Shown one piece after another: positions 44,884 to 54,335 of a DNA stretch of 64,000 nucleotides. The first letter of the stretch is position 1; every line of letters starts with the position of its first letter. Under the pieces are notes generated by a model that was not told where the DNA came from, made no database searches, and worked only from the letters and a program-made list of their open reading frames with translations. Source of the DNA: Alphaproteobacteria bacterium (GTDB lineage: Bacteria; Pseudomonadota; Alphaproteobacteria; UBA8366; GCA-2717185); assembly GCA_012103325.1 (NCBI GenBank), contig WLWY01000003.1, forward strand, positions 372,001 to 436,000. Reading direction: 5' to 3'. The position numbers and the translations under genes were made by a program.

Positions 44884-45635
44884 AGCGTCAGGTAACCGCC
44901 ATCGACGGGGATCAACGTGCCCGTCACATAAGCCGACATCGCAGACGCCAGAAAAATCGCAGGCCCGGCAATGTCTTCCGCCTCGCCCGCGCGGCCGAGC
45001 GGCGTTTGGCGCAGGAACTTCGCTTCCATATCGGTGTTGGCCCGGTTTTCCGCGTTCAGCGGCGTGCGGATCAGACCGGGACCGATGGCGTTCACACGAA
45101 TGCCGTCCGGGCCCAGCTCCGCCGCCAGCGCCCGCGTGAAACCTAAGACGCCGTGCTTCGCCACGGTGTAGGCCGCCGCGTTGCCCGTATGCACATGGGA
45201 TTGGATCGAACCGATATTGACGATCCTTCCCTTGGTTTGCGTCAGCGGATTGAGGAACGCCTTGGTAACGTTATAGGGACCCGTCGCATTGACAGTCATG
45301 ATGTCGTCCCAGTCTTGGTCAGCACCCTGCGCAGAAATAGGTGCGCGCCGCACAATGCCCGCATTGTTGACCAGCACAGATACGGCCCCAAAGTCGCGCG
45401 CGACCTGTTCGGCCAGCGCGGCACACGAGGCCCGGTCGGCGACATCGAGCGCGGCGCTGATCGTCTCGCCGCCAGCGTCCGAGATCATCGACGCCGTTTC
45501 CGCCGCGCCCACTTCGTTGATGTCGGCAGCGACAACGCGCGCGCCCTCGCCCGCATAGCCGACCGCAATGGCCCGCCCGATCCCCGATCCCGCACCGGTG
45601 ACGACGGCGATATCTCCCTCAAGCAATCCGCCCAT
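44880..45635 (-). CDS. Short-chain dehydrogenase/reductase (SDR)
   Basis: A 251-residue classical SDR. The cofactor motif is VTGAGSGIGRAIAVGYAGEG, NNAG is present, the active-site Ser is in IVNIGSIQS, and the Tyr/Lys pair is in YTVAKHGVLG. The C-terminus VTGTLIPVDGGYLTL is typical of FabG-like members. The Asp in AADINEV suggests NAD rather than NADP preference. Substrate unknown. Confidence 0.92.
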   Translation of the reverse strand: MGGLLEGDIAVVTGAGSGIGRAIAVGYAGEGARVVAADINEVGAAETASMISDAGGETISAALDVADRASCAALAEQVARDFGAVSVLVNNAGIVRRAPISAQGADQDWDDIMTVNATGPYNVTKAFLNPLTQTKGRIVNIGSIQSHVHTGNAAAYTVAKHGVLGFTRALAAELGPDGIRVNAIGPGLIRTPLNAENRANTDMEAKFLRQTPLGRAGEAEDIAGPAIFLASAMSAYVTGTLIPVDGGYLTL

Positions 45636-45718
45636 GGCCCTCTTTCCCCTTCCGTCCGATAAACGCTAGTTTGTCCTCAACCGCGATAGTGACGCGAGCA
45701 CGCAGCAGGAGGCAAGTC

Positions 45719-46588
45719 ATGCAGGTTGGCATTTCCATTCCATCCACGGAAATCGGCAACGATCCCATCGCCATCCGCGACTTCATGCAGGCGGTCGAGG
45801 ATATGGGGTACGCGCACCTCACCCTGATCGACCACGTCATGCAGTCGGGCACCGCCGTCGCGGACGATTGGCGCGCCTTCTATACCCGCGACAACCCGTT
45901 CCACGAGCCCATCGTCTTCTATTCCTATGTCGCCGCAATCACGAAAACGATCGAGCTGGCGACGGCGATCCTGATCCTGCCGCAGCGCCCGACCGCGCTG
46001 GTCGCCAAACAGGCGGCGGAACTCGATATGCTGAGCGGCGGACGGCTGCGGCTCGGCGTCGGCATCGGCTGGAACGAGATGGAATTCGACGTGCTGGACC
46101 AGAACTTCCGCAACCGCGCCAACCGGATGGTGGAGCAGATCGAGGTGATGCGCGCGCTCTGGACCAACGAGTTGGTGACCTTCGAGGGCAAATATCACAA
46201 GATCGACGATGCGGGCATCAACCCGCTGCCGGTGCAGCGCCCGATCCCCGTGTGGATCGGCGCCTTCGTCGAACCCGCCATCAAGCGCGCCGGCCGCATC
46301 GCCGACGGCTGGTTCACCAACCCGCGCGTGCCGCCGGGCCTGGAATCGGAACAACACTTCGAATTCTTCCGCAGCGCCGCCATCGAGGCCGGCCGCGACC
46401 CCAGCAAACTCGGCATCGACGCCACCGTCCTGACCGAGGACAAGGGCTCGCAGGCCTGGGCGGCGGAAGCGGATCAATGGAAGGAATTGGGGGCGACGCA
46501 TTTGACAGTGCGTACGATGGCGTCGGGGCTAGCGTCGAACGACGAACATATCGCAACGCTGCGGCGGTTTAAGGAGGCGTATCCTTGA
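45719..46588 (+). CDS. LLM class flavin-dependent oxidoreductase (F420-type)
   Basis: A 289-residue luciferase-like oxidoreductase: QVGISIPSTEIGNDPIAIRD, ILILPQRPTALVAKQAAELD, SGGRLRLGVGIGWNEMEFDV and NPLPVQRPIPVWIGAF are the family landmarks of the Rv2161c-type F420-dependent group. AGGAGG lies about 6 nt before the ATG at 45719, which is therefore preferred over an upstream in-frame start. It overlaps the HigA-like gene by 4 bp. Confidence 0.92.
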   Translation: MQVGISIPSTEIGNDPIAIRDFMQAVEDMGYAHLTLIDHVMQSGTAVADDWRAFYTRDNPFHEPIVFYSYVAAITKTIELATAILILPQRPTALVAKQAAELDMLSGGRLRLGVGIGWNEMEFDVLDQNFRNRANRMVEQIEVMRALWTNELVTFEGKYHKIDDAGINPLPVQRPIPVWIGAFVEPAIKRAGRIADGWFTNPRVPPGLESEQHFEFFRSAAIEAGRDPSKLGIDATVLTEDKGSQAWAAEADQWKELGATHLTVRTMASGLASNDEHIATLRRFKEAYP

Positions 46589-46893
46589 TAGAAAAGGAAG
46601 CCTTCAGAGTCGGCATGAAGCCGTCGCACCCCGGCGAGTTCATCCGCGAGGAAGTACTTAAACCGCTCGATCTCAGCATCACCAAGGCCGCTGAGATTCT
46701 CGGCGTCAGACGCGCCACGCTATCGGACCTCGTGAACGAAAAGGCTGCGCTGTCGCCGGAAATGGCGCTCAGGATCGAGAAGGCTTTCGCTCTCGACATG
46801 GATACGATGCTACGGATGCAGGCCTGGTATGACAGCACCGCCATGCGCGCGCAGGCCGCTGATATCAATGTGCAGCGCTACGAGCCTGTGTGA
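46585..46893 (+). CDS. higA: HigA-family antitoxin/XRE regulator
   Basis: A 102-residue HTH protein with the HigA hallmark PSHPGEFIREEVLKPLDLSI, a helix-turn-helix in TKAAEILGVRRATLSDLVNE and a tail helix ALDMDTMLRMQAWYDS. The TTG at 46585 has AAGGAGG 7 nt upstream, so it is preferred to the ATG ten codons in. No HigB-type RelE-fold toxin lies upstream, where it would normally be. It may be an orphan antitoxin or the regulator of the next gene. Confidence 0.87.
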   Translation: MIEKEAFRVGMKPSHPGEFIREEVLKPLDLSITKAAEILGVRRATLSDLVNEKAALSPEMALRIEKAFALDMDTMLRMQAWYDSTAMRAQAADINVQRYEPV

Positions 46894-46926
46894 TAATTTG
46901 CTGTATGGAAATAGAAAGAGGGTGAA

Positions 46927-47805
46927 ATGTATCCTGCGCACGTTTTCTCACTGTTTCCGCCCTTTCCACGGGATCACACTGTCTTTATCGCGATGAGTTT
47001 TGATCCCCGTTTCGATGCTAGATGGCGCAACGTGATAGCACCGGCAGTTGGGCGATTGAGTGTTAATGACAAGCCTCTCGAACCCGTCAGGGTGGACACC
47101 AGAAATATTAGTGATTCCATCCTCACAGAGATACTCTCTGGCGTTGCGAATAGCCGCCTAGTATTTGCCGACATTACAACAATCGGACACTTGGATGGAA
47201 AGCCCATTCGCAATGGTAATGTTATGTATGAGGTTGGCTTGGCACAGGCGGTACGGCTTCCCGAAGAGGTTATCCTGTTCCGCTCCGACGATGACCCTTT
47301 ATTGTTTGATACGTCCACAATTCGTGTCAATTCCTATTCACCTGATGATGCCGTTGACGAGGCCCTGAACGGAGTTGCAGATGCGCTCTTTGGCGCTTAC
47401 AAGGAACTAGATCTTCGAAAACATCTTACAGTCCAAAAGGCTGCTGAGATGCTGGATATCCCAAGTTTCTATTTGCTGTTCGAGTCAGGGAGCCAGGAGG
47501 GCGTGTTCCATCCTCAGATGGGAACGATAGGTGCCGCTGTCGGCAATGCAGCTCGAGCCACCGCAATATCTCGGTTGCTTGAGATGGGCGCGCTACGGAC
47601 GAAATACCTTAATATCACCCCAGAACTTCTTACTCAGAGTGGAGATGAACCAGCTGCCGATCTTCTGAAATACGAATGCACAGAATTCGGGCGTGCTCTC
47701 GGAAATGAGATAAACGAAAGATTGGGGACTATGTCACCGGGAGTCCGGGAAATATTAGAAAAACAGTATCAGGAAAATCTCCAATCTGAACAAGCGGATG
47801 AGTGA
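46927..47805 (+). CDS. Deoxyribosyltransferase/TIR-like fold protein with winged-helix-like C-terminus
   Basis: A 292-residue protein. Residues ~15-150 match the nucleoside deoxyribosyltransferase/TIR-like flavodoxin fold: VFIAMSFDPRFDARW, SGVANSRLVFADIT and NGNVMYEVGLAQAVRLPEEV, where the Glu of NVMYEVGLA is at the catalytic position of this fold. Residues ~190-275 look like a winged helix (ISRLLEMGALRTKYLNITPE, YECTEFGRAL). Such folds serve as NAD- or nucleotide-cleaving effectors in defence systems, but no partner effector is seen, so this role is inference. It is AT-richer than the core genes and has GAGGG before the ATG. Confidence 0.65.
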   Translation: MYPAHVFSLFPPFPRDHTVFIAMSFDPRFDARWRNVIAPAVGRLSVNDKPLEPVRVDTRNISDSILTEILSGVANSRLVFADITTIGHLDGKPIRNGNVMYEVGLAQAVRLPEEVILFRSDDDPLLFDTSTIRVNSYSPDDAVDEALNGVADALFGAYKELDLRKHLTVQKAAEMLDIPSFYLLFESGSQEGVFHPQMGTIGAAVGNAARATAISRLLEMGALRTKYLNITPELLTQSGDEPAADLLKYECTEFGRALGNEINERLGTMSPGVREILEKQYQENLQSEQADE

Positions 47806-47874
47806 TACCGGTGAGTATGGAAAATAAATTTCCAGTTATATTTTTTTAGTGACCATACTTCGGTTAGTTTAGTG

Positions 47875-48309
47875 TTACCGAGGCTTAATGTATTGCATCT
47901 TCCCAAGTTTATGCCATTGTGAACAACGGTTTTTACCCCACTGTCCCCACTTAATAAACGTTGGATCCCATCCACAGATCTCAAGAATCAACCAGTTTTT
48001 GTAAGCTCCGCCAGAGTTCACTTCGAGGCGTAGCTTCGTAAACTGTGAATTAATTCGCAAATTTTTATCTCTAATACCTGTCTTGGCCAAGACAGCTCTA
48101 TAGAAGCCCCCACTCCCAGAGTGATGCCTGGCCTGGAAGAGCTTTTTCCCCCCGACAGTCGCGTAGACGCCATCGTCATTGCATACTTTGATCCCTTTCA
48201 AAGAACCCACATCAAATTTTATGCAGGTGCGTTCCGCGGCGTTTGCTCCAAAACTCAGAATAAATATTGAAAGTAAACTAGCTGAAATGATTTGAAGTAA
48301 TTTTACCAT
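47875..48309 (-). CDS. Secreted protein of unknown function
   Basis: A 144-residue protein with a clear signal peptide (MVKLLQIISASLLSIFILSF, cleavage near ANAAE). The mature part is basic and contains four Cys (TCIKF, KVCND, EICGW, NRCSQ), suggesting two disulfides. No family recognised. It is AT-richer than the surrounding core genes and is convergent with the deoxyribosyltransferase-like gene. Confidence 0.65.
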   Translation of the reverse strand: MVKLLQIISASLLSIFILSFGANAAERTCIKFDVGSLKGIKVCNDDGVYATVGGKKLFQARHHSGSGGFYRAVLAKTGIRDKNLRINSQFTKLRLEVNSGGAYKNWLILEICGWDPTFIKWGQWGKNRCSQWHKLGKMQYIKPR

Positions 48310-48731
48310 TACGATTATTCCCCTCTGCCTTCACCCCATTAGCGGAATTCTACCATCACGAGTTGCTATGGCGCAATGCGGTTTTATGTTGTGGTGAGTC
48401 GGGTAGGATATAGGGTACTGGTCGCTTCCGTTTTTGCTCCGTCAAATTTGATTGAATTTCTGAGTCTCCAGTGTCGTACCATTGATGCAGTCCGCTCATC
48501 CCCAACATCTTGTGGCATGATGGCATTGTCTAAACTAACATAAAATCAAATTCTTAGCGTGATAATCGTCATTATGGAAAGCGATTTAGAGTAACTTTCA
48601 AACCATCTTAAATATAGTTCTCCAAAGGTTTCATTTTTAGTTCTCAGACCAAGAATTCGACGCGCTAATTGGTGCGCCGCATCAAAGCTCCAAGTGCAAG
48701 GTCAAGTCTTGAAGCGTGAATTCCCACACCC
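48310..48731. other. Intergenic region without recognised gene
   Basis: About 420 bp of moderately AT-rich DNA between the secreted-protein gene and the broken amidase. I see no gene, repeat or RNA structure in it. It probably marks the edge of the accessory patch. Confidence 0.5.
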
Positions 48732-50088
48732 TCAAACAAACCCCAGCGGCATCCGTCCCGTAAAGTCGGTCGCGTGCTCGTAGGCCCAGCCGATGCGCAG
48801 GGCCATCGTCTCATCATAGGCACCGCACATGATCTGCAGCGATGTCGGCAATCCGCCCGACGTGAAGCCATTCGGGATCGATAGCGCACAGCGGTCGAGC
48901 AGATTGACGACGCGGGTGAAGGTGGCCGGGGTTTCGTTCTGGTCGACATCGTCCAGCGCGACCGCCGGCGAGCGCTTCGTCATAAGACCGCTTGATCGCT
49001 TCGCGGTCGCGCAGGGTTTCGAGGTATTCGCGGGCCGTCATGTCGCGGCCGATCCAGATGCGGGGGCGTACGTCTTCATCGATCTTGAGGTCCATATCGT
49101 CGACGCGGTCGCCGACGAACAGGTAGCCCTCGGCGCCGATGATCTTGCCGGTGATCGCGCCGAGGCCCGTGAAGCGGCCCGGCAGCTCGACATCGACGAT
49201 CTCCGCGCCCAGCCCCGCCAGCGTTTCGAGCGAGGCGTCATAGGCGGCGAGCACTTCGGCATCAACGCCGTCACGTTCCCTCGCGCCCATCTTACCGAAG
49301 CGCAGGCCGGCGATGCCGCGCCGCATTTCCGGCGTGGGATCTTCGAACGGCACGCCTTTGGTATGCGCATCCAGCGGATCGGGTCCCTGCATCGCGTTGT
49401 AGATCAGCGCCGCGTCCTCGACGGTCCGGGTCATCGGGCCCGGCGTATCCAGCGTGCTCGCCAGCGGCAGGACACCATGCGTGCTGACCCGCCCAATCGT
49501 CGTCTTCAAACCGACCAAGCCGCACCAGGCCGCGGGCAGACGCACGGAGCCACCGGTGTCGGTGCCAATGGCGCAGGGCACCAGACCTGCTGCGACCGAA
49601 ACGCCGGAACCGGCGCTGGATCCGCCCGGCGTGCGATGCGTTTCGGCGTCCCAGGGGTTCCAGGGCGTGCCCATATGCTGGTTTGTCCCCCAACCGCCCA
49701 TGGCGAATTCGACCGTATGCGTCTTGCCGATCACGATCATGCCCGCTGCGATCAATCGCGACGCCAGGGTCGCCGTGGTCGGCGAGACGCGGTCCTTCCA
49801 GGGCAGCGAGCCGCCGGTCGTCACCCGCCCCTCCAAATCGATAATGTCCTTCAGCGCGATCGGCACCCCGTGCAGCGGCCCGACCGCATGTCCCGAGCGG
49901 ATCGCCTTATCCGCCGCTTCCGCGGCCAGCCGCGCCTCGTCGGCATAGACGGTGACGAAGGCATGCAGTTTCTCGTCATGCTGCGCGATCCGCGCCAGAT
50001 AGCGCTCCATCACATCGACCGGCGAAATCTCGCCGGAGGCAATCGCGGTGGACAGTGCTTTTACCGTCATGAAAGCGGTATCGGTCAT
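48732..50088 (-). pseudogene. Amidase signature protein, internal deletion and frameshift
   Basis: From ATG 50088 the frame gives an amidase: Lys in IALKDIIDLEG, cis-Ser region GGSSAGSGVSVAAG, nucleophile Ser in TDTGGSVRLPA, up to IKRSYDEALAG near 48970. The end (PAVALDDVDQNETPATFTRV to TGRMPLGFV) is in a different frame down to 48732. Intact homologues have about ten more residues (x-DALLTPTT-x) at the junction, so a short deletion has shifted the frame. The catalytic core is present but the C-terminus is lost. The cupin, hydrolase and amidase genes follow each other on the minus strand. Confidence 0.87.
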
Positions 50089-50100
50089 GGGAATACTCCG

Positions 50101-50895
50101 TCAGGCCCGGTCGAGAAACGCGAGCACGTGTTTGCGAAAAGTTTCGGCTTCGGCGATGGGGAAGAAATGTCCGCCGGTCTCCAGGATTACGGTTTCGGCG
50201 TTTGGGATCAAGCGTCCGAGTTCTTCGGAGAAATAGGCGGGTGTCGTGATGTCGTCCCGCGCGCCCATCACCAGGGTTGGCGCCGAGATATTCCCCAACT
50301 CATCCTTACGGTCGAACTTCAGGATGCCGCGGATGCGGCTCAGCATGATCTCGGGTTTCGGAAATGACTCGATGGCCGATTTCTCGCCCGCCAGGATCGC
50401 CGAAAAACGATCCCGCACATAGGACGACGGAAACATGAATAGCGGGTGCGAGCGCACATAGGCGTCGACACCGCCCGCGCTCAGGATATTGCCACGCACC
50501 TTGAACAGCCGTTTGAAATAATCGTCCGGCGCCGTCCAGGTCGCGCTCAGGACGAGCCTGCCGATGCGGTCCGGTTGATCCAGCGCCAGGGTTTGTCCCA
50601 TAGCGCCGCCGGTCGAATGGCCAATCAGATCAGCCCGCGCGATATCCAGATGACCCATGAGCTGCAGCAAATCGTCCGCCATCTGATCGACGGAATACTC
50701 CCGCCTCGGGGCGCTGCTCTGCCCCGTTCCACGATGATCGTGCAGGACAACGCGGAACCGCTCGGCGAGAGCCGGCACATGGTCGGACCAAAAGGCGCCG
50801 ACACCGCCCAGGCCCGACACCAGCACGAGCGGCGGCCCCGCGCCGTGCTCCTCGTAATACAGATGATCGCCGTCGCGGAGCGTCAGCAGCGCCAT
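50101..50895 (-). CDS. Alpha/beta hydrolase
   Basis: A 264-residue alpha/beta hydrolase. The nucleophile Ser is in LIGHSTGGAMGQTLAL, the Asp in VMGARDDITTPA and the His in ETGGHFFPIAEAE, with the oxyanion segment VSGLGGVGAFW. The fold and motifs match 3-oxoadipate enol-lactonase/PcaD-like and epoxide/ester hydrolases; the substrate is unknown. Its ATG overlaps the cupin stop (TGATG), and a broken amidase gene follows 12 bp later. Confidence 0.9.
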   Translation of the reverse strand: MALLTLRDGDHLYYEEHGAGPPLVLVSGLGGVGAFWSDHVPALAERFRVVLHDHRGTGQSSAPRREYSVDQMADDLLQLMGHLDIARADLIGHSTGGAMGQTLALDQPDRIGRLVLSATWTAPDDYFKRLFKVRGNILSAGGVDAYVRSHPLFMFPSSYVRDRFSAILAGEKSAIESFPKPEIMLSRIRGILKFDRKDELGNISAPTLVMGARDDITTPAYFSEELGRLIPNAETVILETGGHFFPIAEAETFRKHVLAFLDRA

Positions 50896-51395
50896 CAGCT
50901 TTCCTTGTCGAGCGCTGCGAACACCGTCTGCGCTTCGACCTCCGCCACGTTGTCAGGCCGCGGGAACGGTGCCGGCGTCGCCTCCCCCGTCGCGCGCGGC
51001 CGCCCGATGGCTTCGAAGAAATCCTCCAGCCCGCCGGGCAGGAGCATCCACATCATCTTCAGATCGTCCTCGGTATCGTTGATGATCTTGTGTGCGTTCT
51101 GCTGCCCTGCATAGACCATCGTGCCTGGCTGTACCGGATGCTCTATCCCATTGACGAGGACCTTTCCGGTCCCCTCGAAGAAGAACAGCACTTCCTGCTC
51201 CGTGCCATGCTGATGCTCGCGGATATGGCTGCCAGGCGCGATCACCTGAATACCAGCGGAGAAATCGCCAATCGACGGATCGTTGCGCCTGGATACCAGC
51301 ACTTCCGCATAGCCGTTCGCCGGCACCGGCTGCCAGAAGCTCTGTCCCTCGCCCGGCTGCACCACGAAGGCAGCACCTTGCTGTGTTTCTGCCAT
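50895..51395 (-). CDS. Cupin domain protein
   Basis: A 166-residue single-domain cupin. Motif 1 is PGSHIREHQHGTEQEVLFFF and motif 2 is PVQPGTMVYAGQQNAHKIIN, giving the metal-binding His/His/Glu/His set. It may be a dioxygenase, isomerase or sensing cupin. GGAGGA about 8 nt before the ATG at 51395 fixes the start. It forms an operon with the alpha/beta hydrolase and is divergent from a methyltransferase gene. Confidence 0.88.
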   Translation of the reverse strand: MAETQQGAAFVVQPGEGQSFWQPVPANGYAEVLVSRRNDPSIGDFSAGIQVIAPGSHIREHQHGTEQEVLFFFEGTGKVLVNGIEHPVQPGTMVYAGQQNAHKIINDTEDDLKMMWMLLPGGLEDFFEAIGRPRATGEATPAPFPRPDNVAEVEAQTVFAALDKES

Positions 51396-51464
51396 AACCG
51401 TCTCCTCCATAGGTGGACACTGATCCCATGATATAACAACCAGCGACAACGCCAAGGACCAAGA

Positions 51465-52160
51465 ATGTCAGACGACAACGCCGTATTGGAGCGGACACCC
51501 GGTATATCCATCGACGGGCTCCCCGCACGGACCTTCATTTCCCGCAACACAGCGGTCGTCGCGCCGCGTCTCGTTCCAGAAATTCAGTTGCACCTTGCGG
51601 CCGAGGCGCGACCGCTCTACAGCGCCGGCGAGGACGAGTTGGCGGCGATGGGGATCGGTGCGCCTTATTGGGCGTTCGCCTGGTCAGGCGGTCAGGCGCT
51701 CGCTCGGTACGTGCTGGACCGACCGGAAACTCTTGCAGGCCGCCGTGTGCTGGATTTCGGCGCGGGCAGCGGCCTCGTCGCCATCGCGGCAGCGTTGGCA
51801 GGCGCCGCTGCGGTAACGGCGGCGGATATCGACCCTGTCGCGGTGGAAGCGATGGCGTTGAACCGCTCGCTCAACGATGTCGATTTTGAGATCGAAACCG
51901 CCGATTTGATCGGCGCGGCCGGCAATTGGGACGTTTTGCTGGTTGGCGATGTCTGCTACGACAAGCACCTCGCCGACCGCCTAATCCCCTGGTTGCGCAA
52001 TGAATCCACGCGTGGCTGCGATGTACTGATCGGCGATCCAGGCCGGTTTATCCTGCGCGGCCTTGGGCTTGAAACCGTTGCCGCCTTCCATGCGGAAACC
52101 ACCGGTATCATGGAGGACAGCGATCTGCGCAATGCGCGGGTCTGGCGGTTTGCGCGCTAA
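51465..52160 (+). CDS. Class I SAM-dependent methyltransferase (ETFB-lysine type)
   Basis: A 231-residue methyltransferase: APYWAFAWSGGQALARYVLD, the SAM loop RRVLDFGAGSGLVAIAAALA, Asp in AADIDPVAVEAM and the post-motif LLVGDVCYD. The pattern WAFAWSGG...LVGDVCYD is that of the METTL20/Nnt1-like protein lysine methyltransferases, whose bacterial members methylate ETF-beta. Target unproven. It is convergent with the phosphatase gene, overlapping it by 4 bp. Confidence 0.88.
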   Translation: MSDDNAVLERTPGISIDGLPARTFISRNTAVVAPRLVPEIQLHLAAEARPLYSAGEDELAAMGIGAPYWAFAWSGGQALARYVLDRPETLAGRRVLDFGAGSGLVAIAAALAGAAAVTAADIDPVAVEAMALNRSLNDVDFEIETADLIGAAGNWDVLLVGDVCYDKHLADRLIPWLRNESTRGCDVLIGDPGRFILRGLGLETVAAFHAETTGIMEDSDLRNARVWRFAR

Positions 52161-52762
52161 ATCGGCGTCGCGGCCCAGCCTTTCGGTCCGGCTTCGTCCC
52201 GCGTCAGGCAGATCGGTTCGGCATTCTTGACAACCCGCGGGCCGCTCAATTGTAAACCGAAGGCCGCGAGCAGGACCGCGTAGTTACCGCCATGGGCGAC
52301 GATCAGAATCTCCTTGCTGAGGCTCAGCACCTCGCGGAAACCGTCCAGGGTGCGCAGGGTGAATTGCTGCAGGGTTTCGCCGTTTTCCGGATCACCGCCC
52401 CAGTCCAAATCGACATTCGATTGGCCGGCCCAATCGCCCCAATCGCGCTCCCACAGATTGGATTGCTTGTGCAGCGGCTTGGCGCATTTCTCGTTGACGA
52501 TTTCTGCTGTTTCCCAGGTCCGTTCCAAATCGCTGGCGTGAATTTCAATGAATGTCAGCGGCGCGAGAATGTCCGCTGCCTTACGAGCCTGAGATCGACC
52601 CGTATCGTTGAGTGTCACGCCACGCTGTGTCTGGATGATACGTTGCTTGTTGTGTTCGGTTTCGCCATGGCGAAGGAAATAGAAACGGTCCGCCGCCGGC
52701 GACAGACCGCCCGCTTCGGCGGTGTATTCCTGCATTCTAAGGTGCCATTCCGGCGATTCCAT
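52157..52762 (-). CDS. Histidine phosphatase family protein
   Basis: A 201-residue phosphoglycerate-mutase-like phosphatase. The catalytic motif is FYFLRHGETEHN, the second phosphate-pocket Arg is in HASDLERTWETAE, and the C-terminal His is in LIVAHGGNY. The fold is that of small, cofactor-independent histidine phosphatases such as CobC or SixA relatives. Its substrate is unknown. Confidence 0.9.
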   Translation of the reverse strand: MESPEWHLRMQEYTAEAGGLSPAADRFYFLRHGETEHNKQRIIQTQRGVTLNDTGRSQARKAADILAPLTFIEIHASDLERTWETAEIVNEKCAKPLHKQSNLWERDWGDWAGQSNVDLDWGGDPENGETLQQFTLRTLDGFREVLSLSKEILIVAHGGNYAVLLAAFGLQLSGPRVVKNAEPICLTRDEAGPKGWAATPI

Positions 52763-52800
52763 TCGTGAACTCCCGTAAGATTATCGTTGTAATAAGAAAA

Positions 52801-53571
52801 TTAGTGTTTGTAGGACGGGTCTAGCTGGTCGATGAGCCGGACATAAGAGGCGAATTCCAACGTGCCGGCAGGCGCGCCGTCATTGCCGTTGAGAAAATCG
52901 TCGGTCAGCCGCGCCGACTCTTCGCACACGGCTGTCGAGGGAATCGTCAGCGCGCTCCCGCCCGCCTGCGCCGCGATTTGAATTTCACAGGCACGCTGCA
53001 AACGGAACATCAGAATAAACGCTTCTTCGACCGTCGCCCCCGCCGTCAGAAGACCATGATTACGCAGAATCAGAACCTGTTTTTCGCCCAACGAAGCGAC
53101 GAGACGTTCGCGCTCATCGAGATTGAGACTCGGCCCTTCGTAATCGTGATAGGCGACACGGCCATGATATCCCGTCGCCATAATGCTGATCGGCAGCAGC
53201 CCATCCTGTTGCGCCGCGACGGCCATGCCCGCTGTTGTATGAATGTGGAAGACGCAGTGCAAATCGTCCCGGCCCGCATGTACGGCACTATGAATAACGA
53301 AACCGGCTTCGTTGACGGGATAGTTGCTGGGTCCGACGATGTTGCCGTCGATATCGATCTCGACGAGGTTGGAAGCCGTGACCTCGTCGTAGCGCAGCCC
53401 CCAGGGATTGATCAGGAAATGGTTCGTTCCCGGCACTCGCAAGGTGAGGTGCCCATAGATCGTTTCCGTCCAGCCAAGGTGATCGACGATACGGTATGCT
53501 GCGGCGAGTTTTTGGCGCGCGGCCGCTTGCGCGTCCATGAGTTCCGTGTCCTGTGCCGCCGTCATACTCAC
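52801..53571 (-). CDS. Class II aldolase/adducin family protein
   Basis: A 256-residue metal-dependent class II aldolase/adducin-domain protein. Zinc ligands are visible in FHIHTTAGMAVAAQQDGLLP and in the C-terminal LILRNHGLLTAG; the opening YRIVDHLGWTETIYGHLTLR is typical. Related enzymes are fuculose-phosphate aldolases or decarboxylases, and many act on unphosphorylated substrates. The GTG at 53571 or the ATG two codons later (53565) may be the start. Confidence 0.88.
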   Translation of the reverse strand: MSMTAAQDTELMDAQAAARQKLAAAYRIVDHLGWTETIYGHLTLRVPGTNHFLINPWGLRYDEVTASNLVEIDIDGNIVGPSNYPVNEAGFVIHSAVHAGRDDLHCVFHIHTTAGMAVAAQQDGLLPISIMATGYHGRVAYHDYEGPSLNLDERERLVASLGEKQVLILRNHGLLTAGATVEEAFILMFRLQRACEIQIAAQAGGSALTIPSTAVCEESARLTDDFLNGNDGAPAGTLEFASYVRLIDQLDPSYKH

Positions 53572-53607
53572 TGTTTCGTCGTCCCCTGATTCAATTGCAT
53601 GCGCTTA

Positions 53608-54240
53608 TCAGTATAAACCTTTGCGGCGGCCGGCGATAAACCCCTCTTCCAACTCTTCCGCACTTTCGGCAAGAGCGATCTGATCTTTGTAAATCTGGCC
53701 TGCCGTCGGCATCGCGGTGCGCGGCACTTTTACCTCGTCCGACCAAAGCTTCGACCGCAGCAACGCCTTCGGACAATGCAGAAACGCTTCGTCGACCGAA
53801 ACGACGATTGCCGTCTTGGGTATCTTGCCATCAACCGCAAAGCCGCCGAGAACTGCCTCGTCATCGACGATCCGGGCCCGGCCGTTGATCCGCAGAATAT
53901 CGTTGAAACCCGGAATGAAGAAGATCAGCCCGACATTCGGGTTCTCGACGATATTCCCCATCGTATCGAGCCGGTTGTTGCCGGGACGGTCGGGGATGAC
54001 AACGGTGCGGTCGTCCGGTGCGGTGACGAAACCCGGCGCGTCGCCGCGGGGTGACACGTCCGCCGCGCCATCTGCTCCGGCCGTCGAGATACACAAGAAC
54101 GGCGACAGTGAGATGAAGTGCCGACAATGCTTGTCGAGACTCGAGAGTACTTTTCTTTTAGCGACGTCCCCCGGCGTTTTATACAATTCGCGTAGAGCCG
54201 CTTCATCGTCTATACCGCTTTGCGGCGCTGCGTCATCCAT
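53608..54240 (-). CDS. Pyridoxamine 5'-phosphate oxidase-type flavoprotein
   Basis: A 210-residue FMN-binding split-barrel protein of the MSMEG_1061-like PPOX group: FLCISTAGADGAADVSPRGD, VVIPDRPGNNRLDTMGNIVE and VGLIFFIPGFNDILRINGRA are the family landmarks. Members are FMN- or F420-linked oxidoreductases of mostly unknown substrate, not true PdxH. Two LLM/F420-type enzymes occur elsewhere in the window. Confidence 0.88.
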   Translation of the reverse strand: MDDAAPQSGIDDEAALRELYKTPGDVAKRKVLSSLDKHCRHFISLSPFLCISTAGADGAADVSPRGDAPGFVTAPDDRTVVIPDRPGNNRLDTMGNIVENPNVGLIFFIPGFNDILRINGRARIVDDEAVLGGFAVDGKIPKTAIVVSVDEAFLHCPKALLRSKLWSDEVKVPRTAMPTAGQIYKDQIALAESAEELEEGFIAGRRKGLY

Positions 54241-54335
54241 TCCGCAAGCCCTTTTCCAATAATATGTTTAGGTCTAGCGCCCTTTTCTCGCACGCGAGGC
54301 GGCACGGTGTCGAGATCGCGCAGAATTTCCTGCGC

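Noticed and set aside
46585-46893. Complete HigBA toxin-antitoxin operon
   Set aside because: No RelE-like HigB reading frame is present upstream or downstream; the upstream gene is an LLM oxidoreductase.
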